Assembly (NCBI GenBank): GCA_041060555.1 | Contig: JBEUDS010000011.1 | Origin: CAUJIW01 sp963205175 | GTDB taxonomy: Bacteria > Pseudomonadota > Alphaproteobacteria > Sphingomonadales > Sphingomonadaceae | Length of the DNA: 64,000 nt | Reading direction: 5' to 3' (one strand) | Shown: positions 17,888 through 26,286 of the stretch, piece by piece | Layout: every line of letters starts with the position of its first letter | Numbering within the stretch: position 1 is the first letter of the stretch | The notes under the pieces: generated by a model | Databases searched by the model: none | What the model was told of the DNA's origin: nothing | Seen by the model: only the letters and a program-made list of their open reading frames with translations | Translations under genes and position numbers: made by a program

Positions 17888-18487
17888 TCAGCCGACTGCC
17901 CAGGGGCGCTCGCGGAACCACTTGGTGATGACGTACTTCACACCGGCGCGGACCTTCATGCCGTGGTGCAAGGTGTCGGGGTTGGGTCGGCCGTCGCGCA
18001 TGTTGCTCCAGCATAGCAGCTTGCCGGCTTCCGGCTGGACGATCTTGTCGATCATCTTGAAGCGCGTGGCTCCCCCGGCGGTCGGCTGGTTGAGATAGAT
18101 CATCGCCGTCCAGGTGCGCTGCCCGGTGAGGCCGCAGAATCGTTGATAGTCCGGGCCATCGGGTTCGAAGTAGTCGGTGTGCAGCTTGAACTCCTGACCT
18201 GCGGCATAGCGCTGGCCCTGCATGGGCTCGCCGAGGCCCACGTCCTGTCCCAGGTAATCGGCGATGCGCGCGTCCAGCGTTCTGATCAGCGGGTGGCGGG
18301 TGTCGAAGTCGCAGGTTTCGCTGGTCCGGAAGGCATAGTCGCCGATGTCATCGGCGATCTGCGAGGGGCGCCGATTGGCGTCGATCATCGCGATGACGGC
18401 GGCGCACTCCTCGGCTGACAGGAAATCGCGCCGGATGTAGAGGTCGAGCTTGCGGGAGGGAATGCGCTGAGCGCCTTCGAAGGCCAT
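17888..18487 (-). CDS. prolyl-4-hydroxylase-like 2-oxoglutarate/Fe(II) oxygenase
   Basis: A 199-residue cytoplasmic enzyme with the double-stranded beta-helix fold signature of P4H alpha subunits: iron ligands H103 and D105 in KLHTDYF, distal H174 in TLHHG, and K184 in GVKYVITKWF for 2-oxoglutarate. Such enzymes hydroxylate proline or other side chains. The ATG at 18487 has GAGG nine bases upstream; a GTG two codons earlier is too close to it. The gene shares its strand with the GntR regulator, nine bases after it, and sits beside a lipoprotein carrying a long Thr-Pro tract, an attractive but unproven substrate. Confidence 0.85.
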   Translation of the reverse strand: MAFEGAQRIPSRKLDLYIRRDFLSAEECAAVIAMIDANRRPSQIADDIGDYAFRTSETCDFDTRHPLIRTLDARIADYLGQDVGLGEPMQGQRYAAGQEFKLHTDYFEPDGPDYQRFCGLTGQRTWTAMIYLNQPTAGGATRFKMIDKIVQPEAGKLLCWSNMRDGRPNPDTLHHGMKVRAGVKYVITKWFRERPWAVG

Positions 18488-18501
18488 GGTCACGTACCTC
18501 G

Positions 18502-19266
18502 TCAGGGCTGGCGTGGCTGGGGGGTGGCAATGGAGATGCGGTCCGGGAGGGTGACACGCGAGCCGGGGCAGTAGCTGATCTCCTGCACCACGGCCGCGCC
18601 GTTGCGCTCCATGGTGCTGAGGATGGTGATGCAGGGGTCGCCAACGGCGATGTCGAGTGCCTGCGCGATGTCGTCCGGTGCCGCTTCCGACGAGATGCGT
18701 GTTTCCACCGCGATGTCAGGGGAAATGCGGGACAGATAGGCGCTGGGCATGTCATTGCGCGGGTTCATGCTGCGCACGCCGGGGAAGACGTGGGCGTCAA
18801 CCCAGGCCCTGGTGTATTGCACCGGCACACTGCTGGCGAGGTGACAGAATGCGACCGTGTAGAGCTGGGCATGGAGCGGCGGCGGGAGCGGAGGCGTCGG
18901 ATCACCGGCCCGCGCCAGACGTACCGGCGAGTCCAGCCGCAGCATGCAGGAGAAGCCCGCCTGGGTGATGACATCCTCGATGGGCAGCAAGCGGACATGG
19001 CGGGTGTCGGACCATTTGTCGGCGATGATGGGGCCGATGCCATTGAGGCGGTGTATATAGCCTTTTTCGGTCAGGCGGGTGAAAGCGCGATGCACCAGGC
19101 CGGTGGAAACGCCAAGTTCGGCCGCGAAGTAGCTGGCGGGGGGGAGTGGCATGCCGACTTTGTGCCGGGGCTGCCTCACCCAGTCGATGATGCGGGCCAT
19201 GACGGCGTTGACCGTCGTCGCCGACGCGGCGCGCGTATCCTTTCCTGGCAGAACGTAGAGATTCAT
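18502..19266 (-). CDS. GntR-family regulator, HutC/UTRA type
   Basis: A 254-residue regulator. The N-terminal winged helix is seen at about residues 20-75, with FAAELGVSTGLVHRAFTRLTEKGYIHRL as recognition region, followed by a C-terminal ligand-binding UTRA-like domain (YTRAWVDAHVFPGV, VETRISSEAAPDDIAQALDI, CITILSTMERNGAAVVQEISYCPG). HutC-type members sense small metabolites. It probably controls the downstream oxygenase gene, 15 bases away. The ATG at 19266 is preferred over the GTG two codons earlier; neither has a strong ribosome site. Confidence 0.82.
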   Translation of the reverse strand: MNLYVLPGKDTRAASATTVNAVMARIIDWVRQPRHKVGMPLPPASYFAAELGVSTGLVHRAFTRLTEKGYIHRLNGIGPIIADKWSDTRHVRLLPIEDVITQAGFSCMLRLDSPVRLARAGDPTPPLPPPLHAQLYTVAFCHLASSVPVQYTRAWVDAHVFPGVRSMNPRNDMPSAYLSRISPDIAVETRISSEAAPDDIAQALDIAVGDPCITILSTMERNGAAVVQEISYCPGSRVTLPDRISIATPQPRQP

Positions 19267-19453
19267 GGTCACGGCTTATGAAACATCGCAAATCCAGCAG
19301 AGTAACCAGAACGACAGATTGATTGCAGCATCATGACAGTTGCTCAATCTTGTGCCAGTTCTGCTTCAGGCCCCAACCTGAGTGGCGAAGTCGCGTATCT
19401 GCAGCCGCTCTGTCTGGCCTGGTCTGTGGGGTCGGCCCGCCGCGAGGGTGAAG

Positions 19454-19921
19454 ATGACGATGATTCTGGATATCCGGCAGGATGATCTTTGCGGCGCACC
19501 GACGCGCCAGTTGCTGGCGCTCCATCTGGCCGGCATGCATGCCCACTCGCCGCCGGGCAGCGTGTACGCGCTCGACCTGTCCGGGTTGCGCGATCCGGCG
19601 GTGACGGTGTGGAGCGCCTGGCAGGAGGCACGCATTGTCGGCATCGGGGCCTTGAAGATGCTTGCGCCGGATCACGGCGAGGTGAAGTCCATGCGCACCC
19701 ACCCGGATTTTCTGCGTCAGGGCGTCGCGCGCCGGCTGCTGGAGCATATTATCGCGCAGGCGCGGGGCCGTGGCGTGCGGCGGCTCAGTCTGGAGACCGG
19801 CAGCGGCGTGGCGTTCGAGCCGGCGCTGGCCCTGTACCGGGCGCGCGGCTTCGCCAGCGGCGCGGCCTTCGGGGACTATGCCGCCAGCACGTTCAACCAG
19901 TTCCTCCACCTCGATCTGTGA
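19454..19921 (+). CDS. GNAT-family N-acetyltransferase
   Basis: A 155-residue enzyme with the GNAT acetyl-CoA motif: VKSMRTHPDFLRQGVARRLLEHII at about residues 77-100, where RQGVAR is the pyrophosphate loop, then LSLETGSGVAF and ALYRARGF. The layout resembles PhnO/YsnE-type acetyltransferases of small molecules. The ATG has GAGG six bases upstream. It stands alone, divergent from the GntR gene, with a stem-loop after it. Substrate unknown. Confidence 0.88.
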   Translation: MTMILDIRQDDLCGAPTRQLLALHLAGMHAHSPPGSVYALDLSGLRDPAVTVWSAWQEARIVGIGALKMLAPDHGEVKSMRTHPDFLRQGVARRLLEHIIAQARGRGVRRLSLETGSGVAFEPALALYRARGFASGAAFGDYAASTFNQFLHLDL

Positions 19922-19947
19922 CGCGCACGCCGGTCCGGCCGTGCGCG
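19922..19947 (+). terminator. stem-loop after the acetyltransferase gene
   Basis: Eight-base arms CGCGCACG and CGTGCGCG with a ten-base loop start right after the stop codon. No T-run follows. Confidence 0.5.
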
Positions 19948-20045
19948 ACCCCTGACGATTTGGCGTGAAACCGCCCGCCGGGCAGGCTAGAGCGGGGCGG
20001 CCGGCGCGCTGGTGCGATCCGGCACACGGGATACACGGGTTCGCC

Positions 20046-20990
20046 ATGGCTTCAGGACTGTTCGCCCTGCTCGACGATATCGCGGCCATCGCCAAGCTGG
20101 CGGCGGCGTCGCTCGATGATGTGGCCGGTGCCGCCGGCAAGGCCGGCGCCAAGGCGGCGGGCGTGGTGATCGACGACACGGCGGTGACGCCGCGCTACGT
20201 CGTCGGCCTGACGCCGGACCGGGAACTGCCGATCATCGCCAAGATCGCGCTGGGGTCGCTGCGCAACAAGCTGCTCGTTCTGTTGCCGGTGGCGCTGCTG
20301 CTCAGCGCGCTGGCGCCGTGGGCGATCACGCCGCTGCTGATGCTGGGCGGCGCCTTCCTCTGCTTCGAGGCGGCCGAGAAGATCGTCGAGATCGTGCTGC
20401 ACCGGGGCGACGCGGACGAGGACGTGGCCGAGATCACCGATCCCCAGATGCTGGAGGCGCGTCAGGTCAGTGGCGCTGTGCGCACCGACTTCATTCTGTC
20501 GGCGGAAATCATGGCGATCGCGCTGTCGCAACTGCCGCACATGTCGCTGCCGATGCAGGCGGCGGCGCTGGCGGCGGTCGGTATCGCCATCACCGTGGGT
20601 GTCTACGGCACTGTCGCGCTGATCGTGAAGATGGACGACATCGGCCTGCATCTGGCGCGCCGCAGCGGGGTGCTGGCGCAAGCGGTGGGCCGGTTCCTCG
20701 TCGCCGCCATGCCCAGGCTGCTGCGGGGCCTGTCGGGCATCGGCACCGCCGCCATGGTCTGGGTCGGCGGTGGCATCATCGTTCACGGGCTGGAGGTGTT
20801 CGGCCTGCACACGGTTCCGCACTGGGTCCATGGCGCGGCCTCGGCCGCCGCCCGGGCTGTGCCCGTGGCGGCGGCGGCGGTCGAGTGGGTGGTGGCGGCC
20901 GCCGGCTCGGCGGTGGTCGGGCTTCTCATCGGCGGCGTCATCGTTGCCGTGACGCATGCCCTGCCGCGTAGGGCGGCAAAGTCCCATTAA
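20046..20990 (+). CDS. DUF808 (YedI-like) inner-membrane protein
   Basis: The 314-residue protein begins MASGLFALLDDIAAIAKLAAASLDD, the hallmark of the DUF808 family, followed by DDTAVTPRYVVGLTPDRELPI and several hydrophobic helices (about residues 80-115, 180-205, 230-260, 285-310). The family, which includes E. coli YedI, has no settled function. The family N-terminus fixes the start although the ribosome site is weak. It converges with an acyl-CoA dehydrogenase gene. Confidence 0.92.
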   Translation: MASGLFALLDDIAAIAKLAAASLDDVAGAAGKAGAKAAGVVIDDTAVTPRYVVGLTPDRELPIIAKIALGSLRNKLLVLLPVALLLSALAPWAITPLLMLGGAFLCFEAAEKIVEIVLHRGDADEDVAEITDPQMLEARQVSGAVRTDFILSAEIMAIALSQLPHMSLPMQAAALAAVGIAITVGVYGTVALIVKMDDIGLHLARRSGVLAQAVGRFLVAAMPRLLRGLSGIGTAAMVWVGGGIIVHGLEVFGLHTVPHWVHGAASAAARAVPVAAAAVEWVVAAAGSAVVGLLIGGVIVAVTHALPRRAAKSH

Positions 20991-21044
20991 GCCGCGTAAA
21001 GAGTGGCCGCGAGGCTTCGAACCCCGGGCGCGCGGCGCTGTGTG

Positions 21045-22352
21045 TCAGTGCGCCGCCTTGTTTGGTCCGGCGAAACCGAACAGCCAGGCGGCGACCTTGC
21101 GCATCTGGATTTCCTCCGCGCCCTCGGTGATGCGGTAGCGGCGGTGATGGCGGTAGATGTGCTCGAACGGCTTGTGGCGGGAGTAGCCGATGCCGCCATG
21201 CACCTGCATGGCGCGGTCCGCCGCCTCGCACACCAGCCGGTTTGCCCAGTAGTTGCACATCGACACCTTGTCGGAAAGACGGCTGGCGACTTCCGGTTTG
21301 CTCATCCGGTCCATCTCCCAGGCGGTCTTGCGGATCAGCAGCCGCAGCATCTCGATCTGTGTCGACAGCTCGACCAGCGGGAACTGGATCGCCTGGTTGG
21401 CCGCCAGCGGCTTGCCGAACGGCTTGCGCTCGCGCGCGTAGGCAATGCTCTCGCGCACGCAGTAGGCGGCGGCGCCCAGCGACGAGGCGGCCTGACGGAT
21501 GCGGTTTTCGTGGACGAAGTGCTGCGCCAGCGCCAGCCCGTCGTCGGCCTCGCCGAGAATGGCCGAGTCCGGCACCCAGACGTTACTGAAGCGGACGCGC
21601 GGATGATCGGTGGGCATGTTGAACGTCCACAGATATTCCATCACCTCGACGCCCGGGTCGTCGGCCGGCACGATGAAGCAGGTGATGCCGCGCGCGTCGC
21701 CATCGCGGCCGGAGGTGCGGGCGAACACCATGCAGTGGGTCGCCACATGCATGCCGGTGGTCCACATCTTCTCGCCGTCGATGCGCCAGCCGGCCACGCC
21801 GCCGCGGCTTTCCCGCACCGCACGGGTTTCCATGTGGGTGGCGTCGGAGCCATGGTCGGGCTCGGTGAGGCCGAACGGCAGCGCCCGCCGGCCCTCGATC
21901 ATGCCGGGGATGAACTCGGCGCGCTGTTCGGGCGTGCCGAAGTCGCGGAACATCAGCACCTGCGGGAAGTTGCCAACGATCGAGTGCTCGTTCTGCAGGT
22001 CGTTGTGCAGGCCGAGCCCTTTGGCGGCCATATGCTCGCGGATCACCGCCATCCACAGGTTGCCGCCGTCCTTGCCGCCGAACTCGGACGGCAGGGCGAA
22101 CCGCAGGTGGCCGGCGGCGTCGGCGCGGCGGCGGGCCTCGCCCAGCAGGGCTTCCCACTCGTGGCGGGGCAGGCCACCCCGGTCCCAGTCGGTGCGGGCA
22201 TGTTCGCGACGATGGTCGAAGAAGCGCTCGTTGTCGTCAGCCGCCTGCAGCGGCGCGATCTGGTCGGCGATGAACTGGTCAAGTTCGGCGAGATAGGCGG
22301 TCAGCGCCGCCGGCAGGTCAAAGTCCAATACATCCTCCCACAAATCTATCAT
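21045..22352 (-). CDS. acyl-CoA dehydrogenase family protein
   Basis: A flavoprotein of about 435 residues for alpha,beta-desaturation of an acyl-CoA. FAD and substrate motifs seen: LTEPDHGSDATHMETRAV, WRIDGEKMWTTGMH, and near the C-terminus QVHGGIGYSRHKPFEHIYRHHRRYRITEGAEEIQ, in which TEGAEEIQ has Glu at the catalytic position of the medium-chain type. The ATG at 22352 leaves a nine-residue lead before the conserved FDLPAALTAYLAELD; earlier ATGs at 22391 and 22424 are possible. Divergent from the amidohydrolase gene; substrate unknown. Confidence 0.88.
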   Translation of the reverse strand: MIDLWEDVLDFDLPAALTAYLAELDQFIADQIAPLQAADDNERFFDHRREHARTDWDRGGLPRHEWEALLGEARRRADAAGHLRFALPSEFGGKDGGNLWMAVIREHMAAKGLGLHNDLQNEHSIVGNFPQVLMFRDFGTPEQRAEFIPGMIEGRRALPFGLTEPDHGSDATHMETRAVRESRGGVAGWRIDGEKMWTTGMHVATHCMVFARTSGRDGDARGITCFIVPADDPGVEVMEYLWTFNMPTDHPRVRFSNVWVPDSAILGEADDGLALAQHFVHENRIRQAASSLGAAAYCVRESIAYARERKPFGKPLAANQAIQFPLVELSTQIEMLRLLIRKTAWEMDRMSKPEVASRLSDKVSMCNYWANRLVCEAADRAMQVHGGIGYSRHKPFEHIYRHHRRYRITEGAEEIQMRKVAAWLFGFAGPNKAAH

Positions 22353-22541
22353 CTTGGAATAGTTGATTGATGGCCAATGAAAGGGCGCCATCACCTGCCA
22401 CTCTACCATGGGCGGCGTGGTCATGGCAGCAGCAAGCGTCCGGCACGGTGGGGGGGGGAGGCGGCTTCATGGACAACAAGCCTCTTGCGCGCGGGGCGCC
22501 GGCGGGGCAGCTTGCGCAACAAAATTACCAGGGAGCGCGTC

Positions 22542-23852
22542 ATGACCAAGTCCATCCTGCTTGCCACTCTCATGTTCGGCGCGGCGCTGGCGCCGGCCGC
22601 CCAGGCAGAGGTAATTTTAGTGCGCGCCGGCCGGGTTGTGACTGACGCGGCGAAGCCCGCGCTGGGTGCCTCCACCATTGTCGTGCGCGACGGCCGCATC
22701 GTGACGGTCGCCGCCGGCGCGCCCGAGGCCGCCGCGGTGGTGAAGGATCTCAAGGCCGACGAGCCGGTGAAGGTTATTGATCTGGGCGGCAAGACCGTGC
22801 TGCCCGGCCTGATCGACTCGCACGTTCACCTCTCCGGCGACCCCGGCACGCCGTGGTGGCAGGAGGCGGTGCTGAGTGATGAATACGCGACGGCGGTCGG
22901 CACCAAGAACGCGCTGGTGACTGTGCGCGCCGGCTTTACCACCGTGCGTGACGTCGGGTCTGGCCGCAATGTCGGCTTCGCGCTGCGCGACGCGGTACGT
23001 GAAGGTGTTATTCACGGGCCGCGCATTCTCGCGTCCGGCCCGGCGATCTCCATCATCGGTGGCCATGGCGACGTGTCGGGCTTCCGCCGCGAGGTGGTGG
23101 ACGTGCTGTCGGCGAACAACACCTGCACCGGCAAGGACCAGTGCGCGGCCCGCGTCCGCGAGGCCTCGCGCGCCGGCGCCGACGTCATCAAGATCACGGC
23201 GACCGGTGGCGTACTGAGCCAGCAGGCGCGCGGTCTCGACAAGCACTTCACCGACGACGAGCTGGGCACCATCATGTCGACGGCCCACGCGCTGGGGCTG
23301 CGGGTGGCGGCCCATGCCCACGGTCCGCGTGGCATTGAGGCGGCGGCGAAGGCTGGTGTCGATTCCATCGAACACGGCACCTTCGCCGATGAGGCAGGGC
23401 TGAAGGCGATGAAGGCCTCGGGCAGCTACATGGTGCCGACGCTGATGGCCTTCACCGGCCTGAAGGACCGCATCGGCAAGGGTGTTTACACGGCGCAGGT
23501 CGAGGCCAAGGCGAAGAAAGCGCTGGCGGAACTCGGCAAGTCGCTGACGGCGGCCAAACGGCTGGGCGTGCCGATTGCTTTCGGCACCGACTCCGGTGTG
23601 TTCGAGCACGGCCGCAACGCCGAGGAGCTGCAGATGATGGTGGACTATGGTGGCCTCACCCCGCGCGAGGCTCTGGCATCGGCGACCACGGTGGCCGCCC
23701 GCCTGCTGGGCGTTGACGCCGAGACCGGCACGCTGGAACCGGGCAAGGCGGCCGATCTGATCGCGGTGGACGGCGATCCGCTCACCGATGTCCGCAGTCT
23801 GCAGCATGTGGCCTTCGTCATGGCCGCCGGCCGTGTCGTGCCGATGCAGTGA
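22542..23852 (+). CDS. exported metal-dependent amidohydrolase (prolidase / imidazolonepropionase-like)
   Basis: The 436-residue protein has a signal peptide ending AAQAE. The amidohydrolase barrel shows the metal site HVH at residues 94/96 (LIDSHVHLSG), Lys in ADVIKITATGG, His in RVAAHAHGPRG and SIEHGTF, and Asp in AFGTDSGVFEHG. Members with this pattern include bacterial Xaa-Pro and lysine dipeptidases acting in the periplasm. AGGGAG lies six bases before the ATG. A MAPEG gene follows 24 bases later and a lipoprotein peptidase after that, so a peptide-use cluster is plausible. Confidence 0.88.
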   Translation: MTKSILLATLMFGAALAPAAQAEVILVRAGRVVTDAAKPALGASTIVVRDGRIVTVAAGAPEAAAVVKDLKADEPVKVIDLGGKTVLPGLIDSHVHLSGDPGTPWWQEAVLSDEYATAVGTKNALVTVRAGFTTVRDVGSGRNVGFALRDAVREGVIHGPRILASGPAISIIGGHGDVSGFRREVVDVLSANNTCTGKDQCAARVREASRAGADVIKITATGGVLSQQARGLDKHFTDDELGTIMSTAHALGLRVAAHAHGPRGIEAAAKAGVDSIEHGTFADEAGLKAMKASGSYMVPTLMAFTGLKDRIGKGVYTAQVEAKAKKALAELGKSLTAAKRLGVPIAFGTDSGVFEHGRNAEELQMMVDYGGLTPREALASATTVAARLLGVDAETGTLEPGKAADLIAVDGDPLTDVRSLQHVAFVMAAGRVVPMQ

Positions 23853-23876
23853 TGTGATCTGAACAAGGGGGGAATC

Positions 23877-24278
23877 ATGGAGAATTTGGCGTATCCGCTG
23901 ACTGGCGCGCTGACCTTGATGTGCCTGCTGGTCTATTTCTGGACTGGCATCGTCGTCGCGCGCGCTCGCAGCCGGCTTGGTGTGCGGGCGCCGGCGACCG
24001 CCGGCCCAGACGAGTTCAACCGCATCTATCGTGCCCATGTGAACACGCACGAGCAGATCGTGATGTTTCTGCCGGCGGCCTGGCTGTTCGCGCTCACCGT
24101 CGGTGATTGCTGGGCGGCGCTGGCGGCGGCGGTGTGGTGTGTCGGTCGCGTGCTGTACGTCATCGGCTATGCCCGCGCGGCGGAGAAGCGGGAGCTGGGC
24201 TTCGCTCTTACGGCGTTGCCCATGCTGGTCTGCCTGCTCGGTTCGTTGGGCGTGATTCTCTGGCATTTCATCGCGTGA
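23877..24278 (+). CDS. MAPEG-family membrane protein
   Basis: A 133-residue protein with four hydrophobic helices. The family signature FNRIYRAHVNTHEQIVMFLPAAWLFA (FNxxxRxHxNxxE) is present in helix 2, followed by GRVLYVIGYA. MAPEG proteins include glutathione-dependent membrane enzymes; bacterial members often lack a known substrate. AAGGGGGG precedes the ATG. Probably co-transcribed with the amidohydrolase. Confidence 0.9.
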   Translation: MENLAYPLTGALTLMCLLVYFWTGIVVARARSRLGVRAPATAGPDEFNRIYRAHVNTHEQIVMFLPAAWLFALTVGDCWAALAAAVWCVGRVLYVIGYARAAEKRELGFALTALPMLVCLLGSLGVILWHFIA

Positions 24279-24364
24279 GGCTTGCGACGGCGCGCCGACA
24301 GCGCTGCCAGATTGTGCATCCGGCCGCGTCGGGCGGCCCAACCAGATATCAAAGGGGCAACTCC

Positions 24365-26212
24365 ATGCTGACAATCTCCTCGTCGCTGCGTGCCAGCGTC
24401 GCCTTTCTGCCATTGCTGATCGCGGCCTGCGCCAGCGCGCCGGCGACCCCACCGCCGGCGGCCGTCGCTGCCCCCGCCGTGGCACCGCAGCCGGCGCCAG
24501 GTGAGCGGCTCAAGGCGCTGTTCGCCAACAGCGATGAGGCCGATCTCAAGCTCTCTCCGCTCAATGCGCTGTTCCGTGGTGACATGCGCTATGCCGATCA
24601 GTTCGGCGACTATATCAGCGACGGCTATCTGGCGGCTGTTCGGACCAAGCAGGAGGCCGACCTAAACGGCCTGCTCGCCATTGACCGGGCCGCCCTGTCT
24701 CCCACCGACCAGATCGCCTACGACGTTTTCAAGTATCAGACGCAGCAAGCGCTACGCTATTTCACCACTGGCTTGACGACCGTGCAGGCGCATCTGCCGG
24801 TTGATCATTTCAACGGCGTCCATGTCTTCTTTCCGGACATCTCCTCCGGCCAGTCCGCGGCGCCCTACAAGACGGTAAAGGACTATGAGAACGGGCTGAG
24901 CCGCATTGACGGCTTTGTCACCTTTCTCGACCGGGCGATCGGGCGGATGCGCGAGGGTATGGAGGCCGGCCACGTCCAGCCCAAGATTGTCACCCGCAAT
25001 GTCATCGGCCAGCTCGACACCTTGTTAAAGATGAAGGCCGAGGACAGCCCGTTCTTCATGCCGATCAAGGCAATGCCGGCTGATATCGGCACCGAGGACA
25101 AGGCGCGGCTGACAGCGGCTTACCGGCAGGCCATCGATGGCAAGATCGTGCCGGCCTACCAGCGCCTCAAGACCTTCATGGAAACCGACTATCTCAACGC
25201 TTCGCGCGACGTTCCCGGTCTGCTGTCGATGCAGGACGGCCCGCGGCTCTATGCGGCACTGGTCGAGCAGCACACCACCACCAGCCTGACGCCGGAACAG
25301 ATTCACCAGATCGGTCTTGACGAGGTGGCACGCATCACCAGGGCGATGGAGGCGATCAAGGCCGAGGTCGGCTTCAAGGGTACGCTCAAGCAGTTCTTCG
25401 GCTATCTGCGCGAAGACCCCAAGTTCAAGTTCAAGACCAAGGAAGCCCTGATCGCGCGCTACGCCGACATCCAGGCCCGAACGGAAGCCGGCATCCCCAG
25501 GCTGTTCAACAAGGTGCCCAAGACGCCGTTCGAGGTGCGCCCGGTGCCAGAATTCATGGAGAAGAACCAGGCCGGCGCCTACTACATGCAGGGCACGCCA
25601 GACGGATCGCGGCCCGGCGTTTTCTATGCCAATACGTACGATCTGCCGTCGCGCACCTCGCCGGGCATGGAGACCTTGTTCCTGCATGAGGCGGAGCCCG
25701 GACATCACTTCCAGATCAGCCTGGCGCAGGAAAACACGGCGCTGCCGCCTTTCATGCGTTTCGGCGGCAACACCGCCTATGTCGAGGGCTGGGCGCTGTA
25801 CGCGGAATCGCTGGGGCCGGAACTGGGACTGTTTACCGACCCCTACCAGCGGTTCGGTCATCTCGACGACGAGATGCTGCGGGCGATGCGGCTGGTGGTG
25901 GACACCGGCATTCATGCCAAGGGGTGGTCACGCGATCAGGCCATCCAGTATATGCTGGATACCTCGGCCCAGTCCAAGACCGACGCCACCAATGAAGTGG
26001 AGCGTTACATCGCCATGCCGGGCCAGGCACTGGCCTACAAGATCGGCCAGCTCACCATTCGCCGGCTGCGTACCGAGGCCGAGGCGGCACTGGGCGGCAA
26101 GTTCGACGTGCGCGCCTTCCACGACCAGGTGCTCGATACCGGCGCCTTGCCGATGAATGTGCTGGAGACGAAGATTCGCGCCTGGATCGCCGCGGAGAAG
26201 GCCAAGGCGTAA
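24365..26212 (+). CDS. DUF885 lipoprotein, putative metallopeptidase
   Basis: A 615-residue lipoprotein with lipobox LIAAC (Cys22) and a Pro/Ala spacer. The DUF885 core includes YYMQGTPDGSRPGVFYAN, the zinc-type motif HEAEPGHHFQ, and VEGWALYAESLG with its conserved Glu. The family resembles M3/M32-like peptidases. Residues after the lipidated Cys are Ala-Ser, suggesting outer-membrane placement. AAGGGG lies seven bases before the ATG. A strong terminator follows the stop codon. Confidence 0.92.
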   Translation: MLTISSSLRASVAFLPLLIAACASAPATPPPAAVAAPAVAPQPAPGERLKALFANSDEADLKLSPLNALFRGDMRYADQFGDYISDGYLAAVRTKQEADLNGLLAIDRAALSPTDQIAYDVFKYQTQQALRYFTTGLTTVQAHLPVDHFNGVHVFFPDISSGQSAAPYKTVKDYENGLSRIDGFVTFLDRAIGRMREGMEAGHVQPKIVTRNVIGQLDTLLKMKAEDSPFFMPIKAMPADIGTEDKARLTAAYRQAIDGKIVPAYQRLKTFMETDYLNASRDVPGLLSMQDGPRLYAALVEQHTTTSLTPEQIHQIGLDEVARITRAMEAIKAEVGFKGTLKQFFGYLREDPKFKFKTKEALIARYADIQARTEAGIPRLFNKVPKTPFEVRPVPEFMEKNQAGAYYMQGTPDGSRPGVFYANTYDLPSRTSPGMETLFLHEAEPGHHFQISLAQENTALPPFMRFGGNTAYVEGWALYAESLGPELGLFTDPYQRFGHLDDEMLRAMRLVVDTGIHAKGWSRDQAIQYMLDTSAQSKTDATNEVERYIAMPGQALAYKIGQLTIRRLRTEAEAALGGKFDVRAFHDQVLDTGALPMNVLETKIRAWIAAEKAKA

Positions 26213-26231
26213 ATCCTGCGCTGTAAATGGC

Positions 26232-26259
26232 ACCGGCGCCGTCGCGAGACGGCGCCGGT
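26232..26259. terminator. strong stem-loop between convergent genes
   Basis: Perfect twelve-base arms ACCGGCGCCGTC and GACGGCGCCGGT close a GCGA tetraloop (a stable GNRA type), followed by TTGTCGTT on the plus strand. Sits between the DUF885 gene and the convergent asparagine-synthetase-like pair. Confidence 0.85.
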
Positions 26260-26286
26260 TGTCGTTCAGGCGATTATGAAAAGCGG

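Noticed and set aside
19317..19349. GATTGA/TCAATC dyad as a GntR operator
   Set aside because: Arms of six bases with a 21-base gap do not fit the GTnnAC-type sites of the family.
21001..21045. Short match to a tRNA T-loop (GGCTTCGAACCCC)
   Set aside because: No acceptor, D or anticodon arms can be drawn around it, and it sits at the 3' end of a dehydrogenase gene.
22448..22459. G-run of nine upstream of the amidohydrolase as a phase-variation tract
   Set aside because: It lies outside any gene and its position relative to a promoter is unknown.
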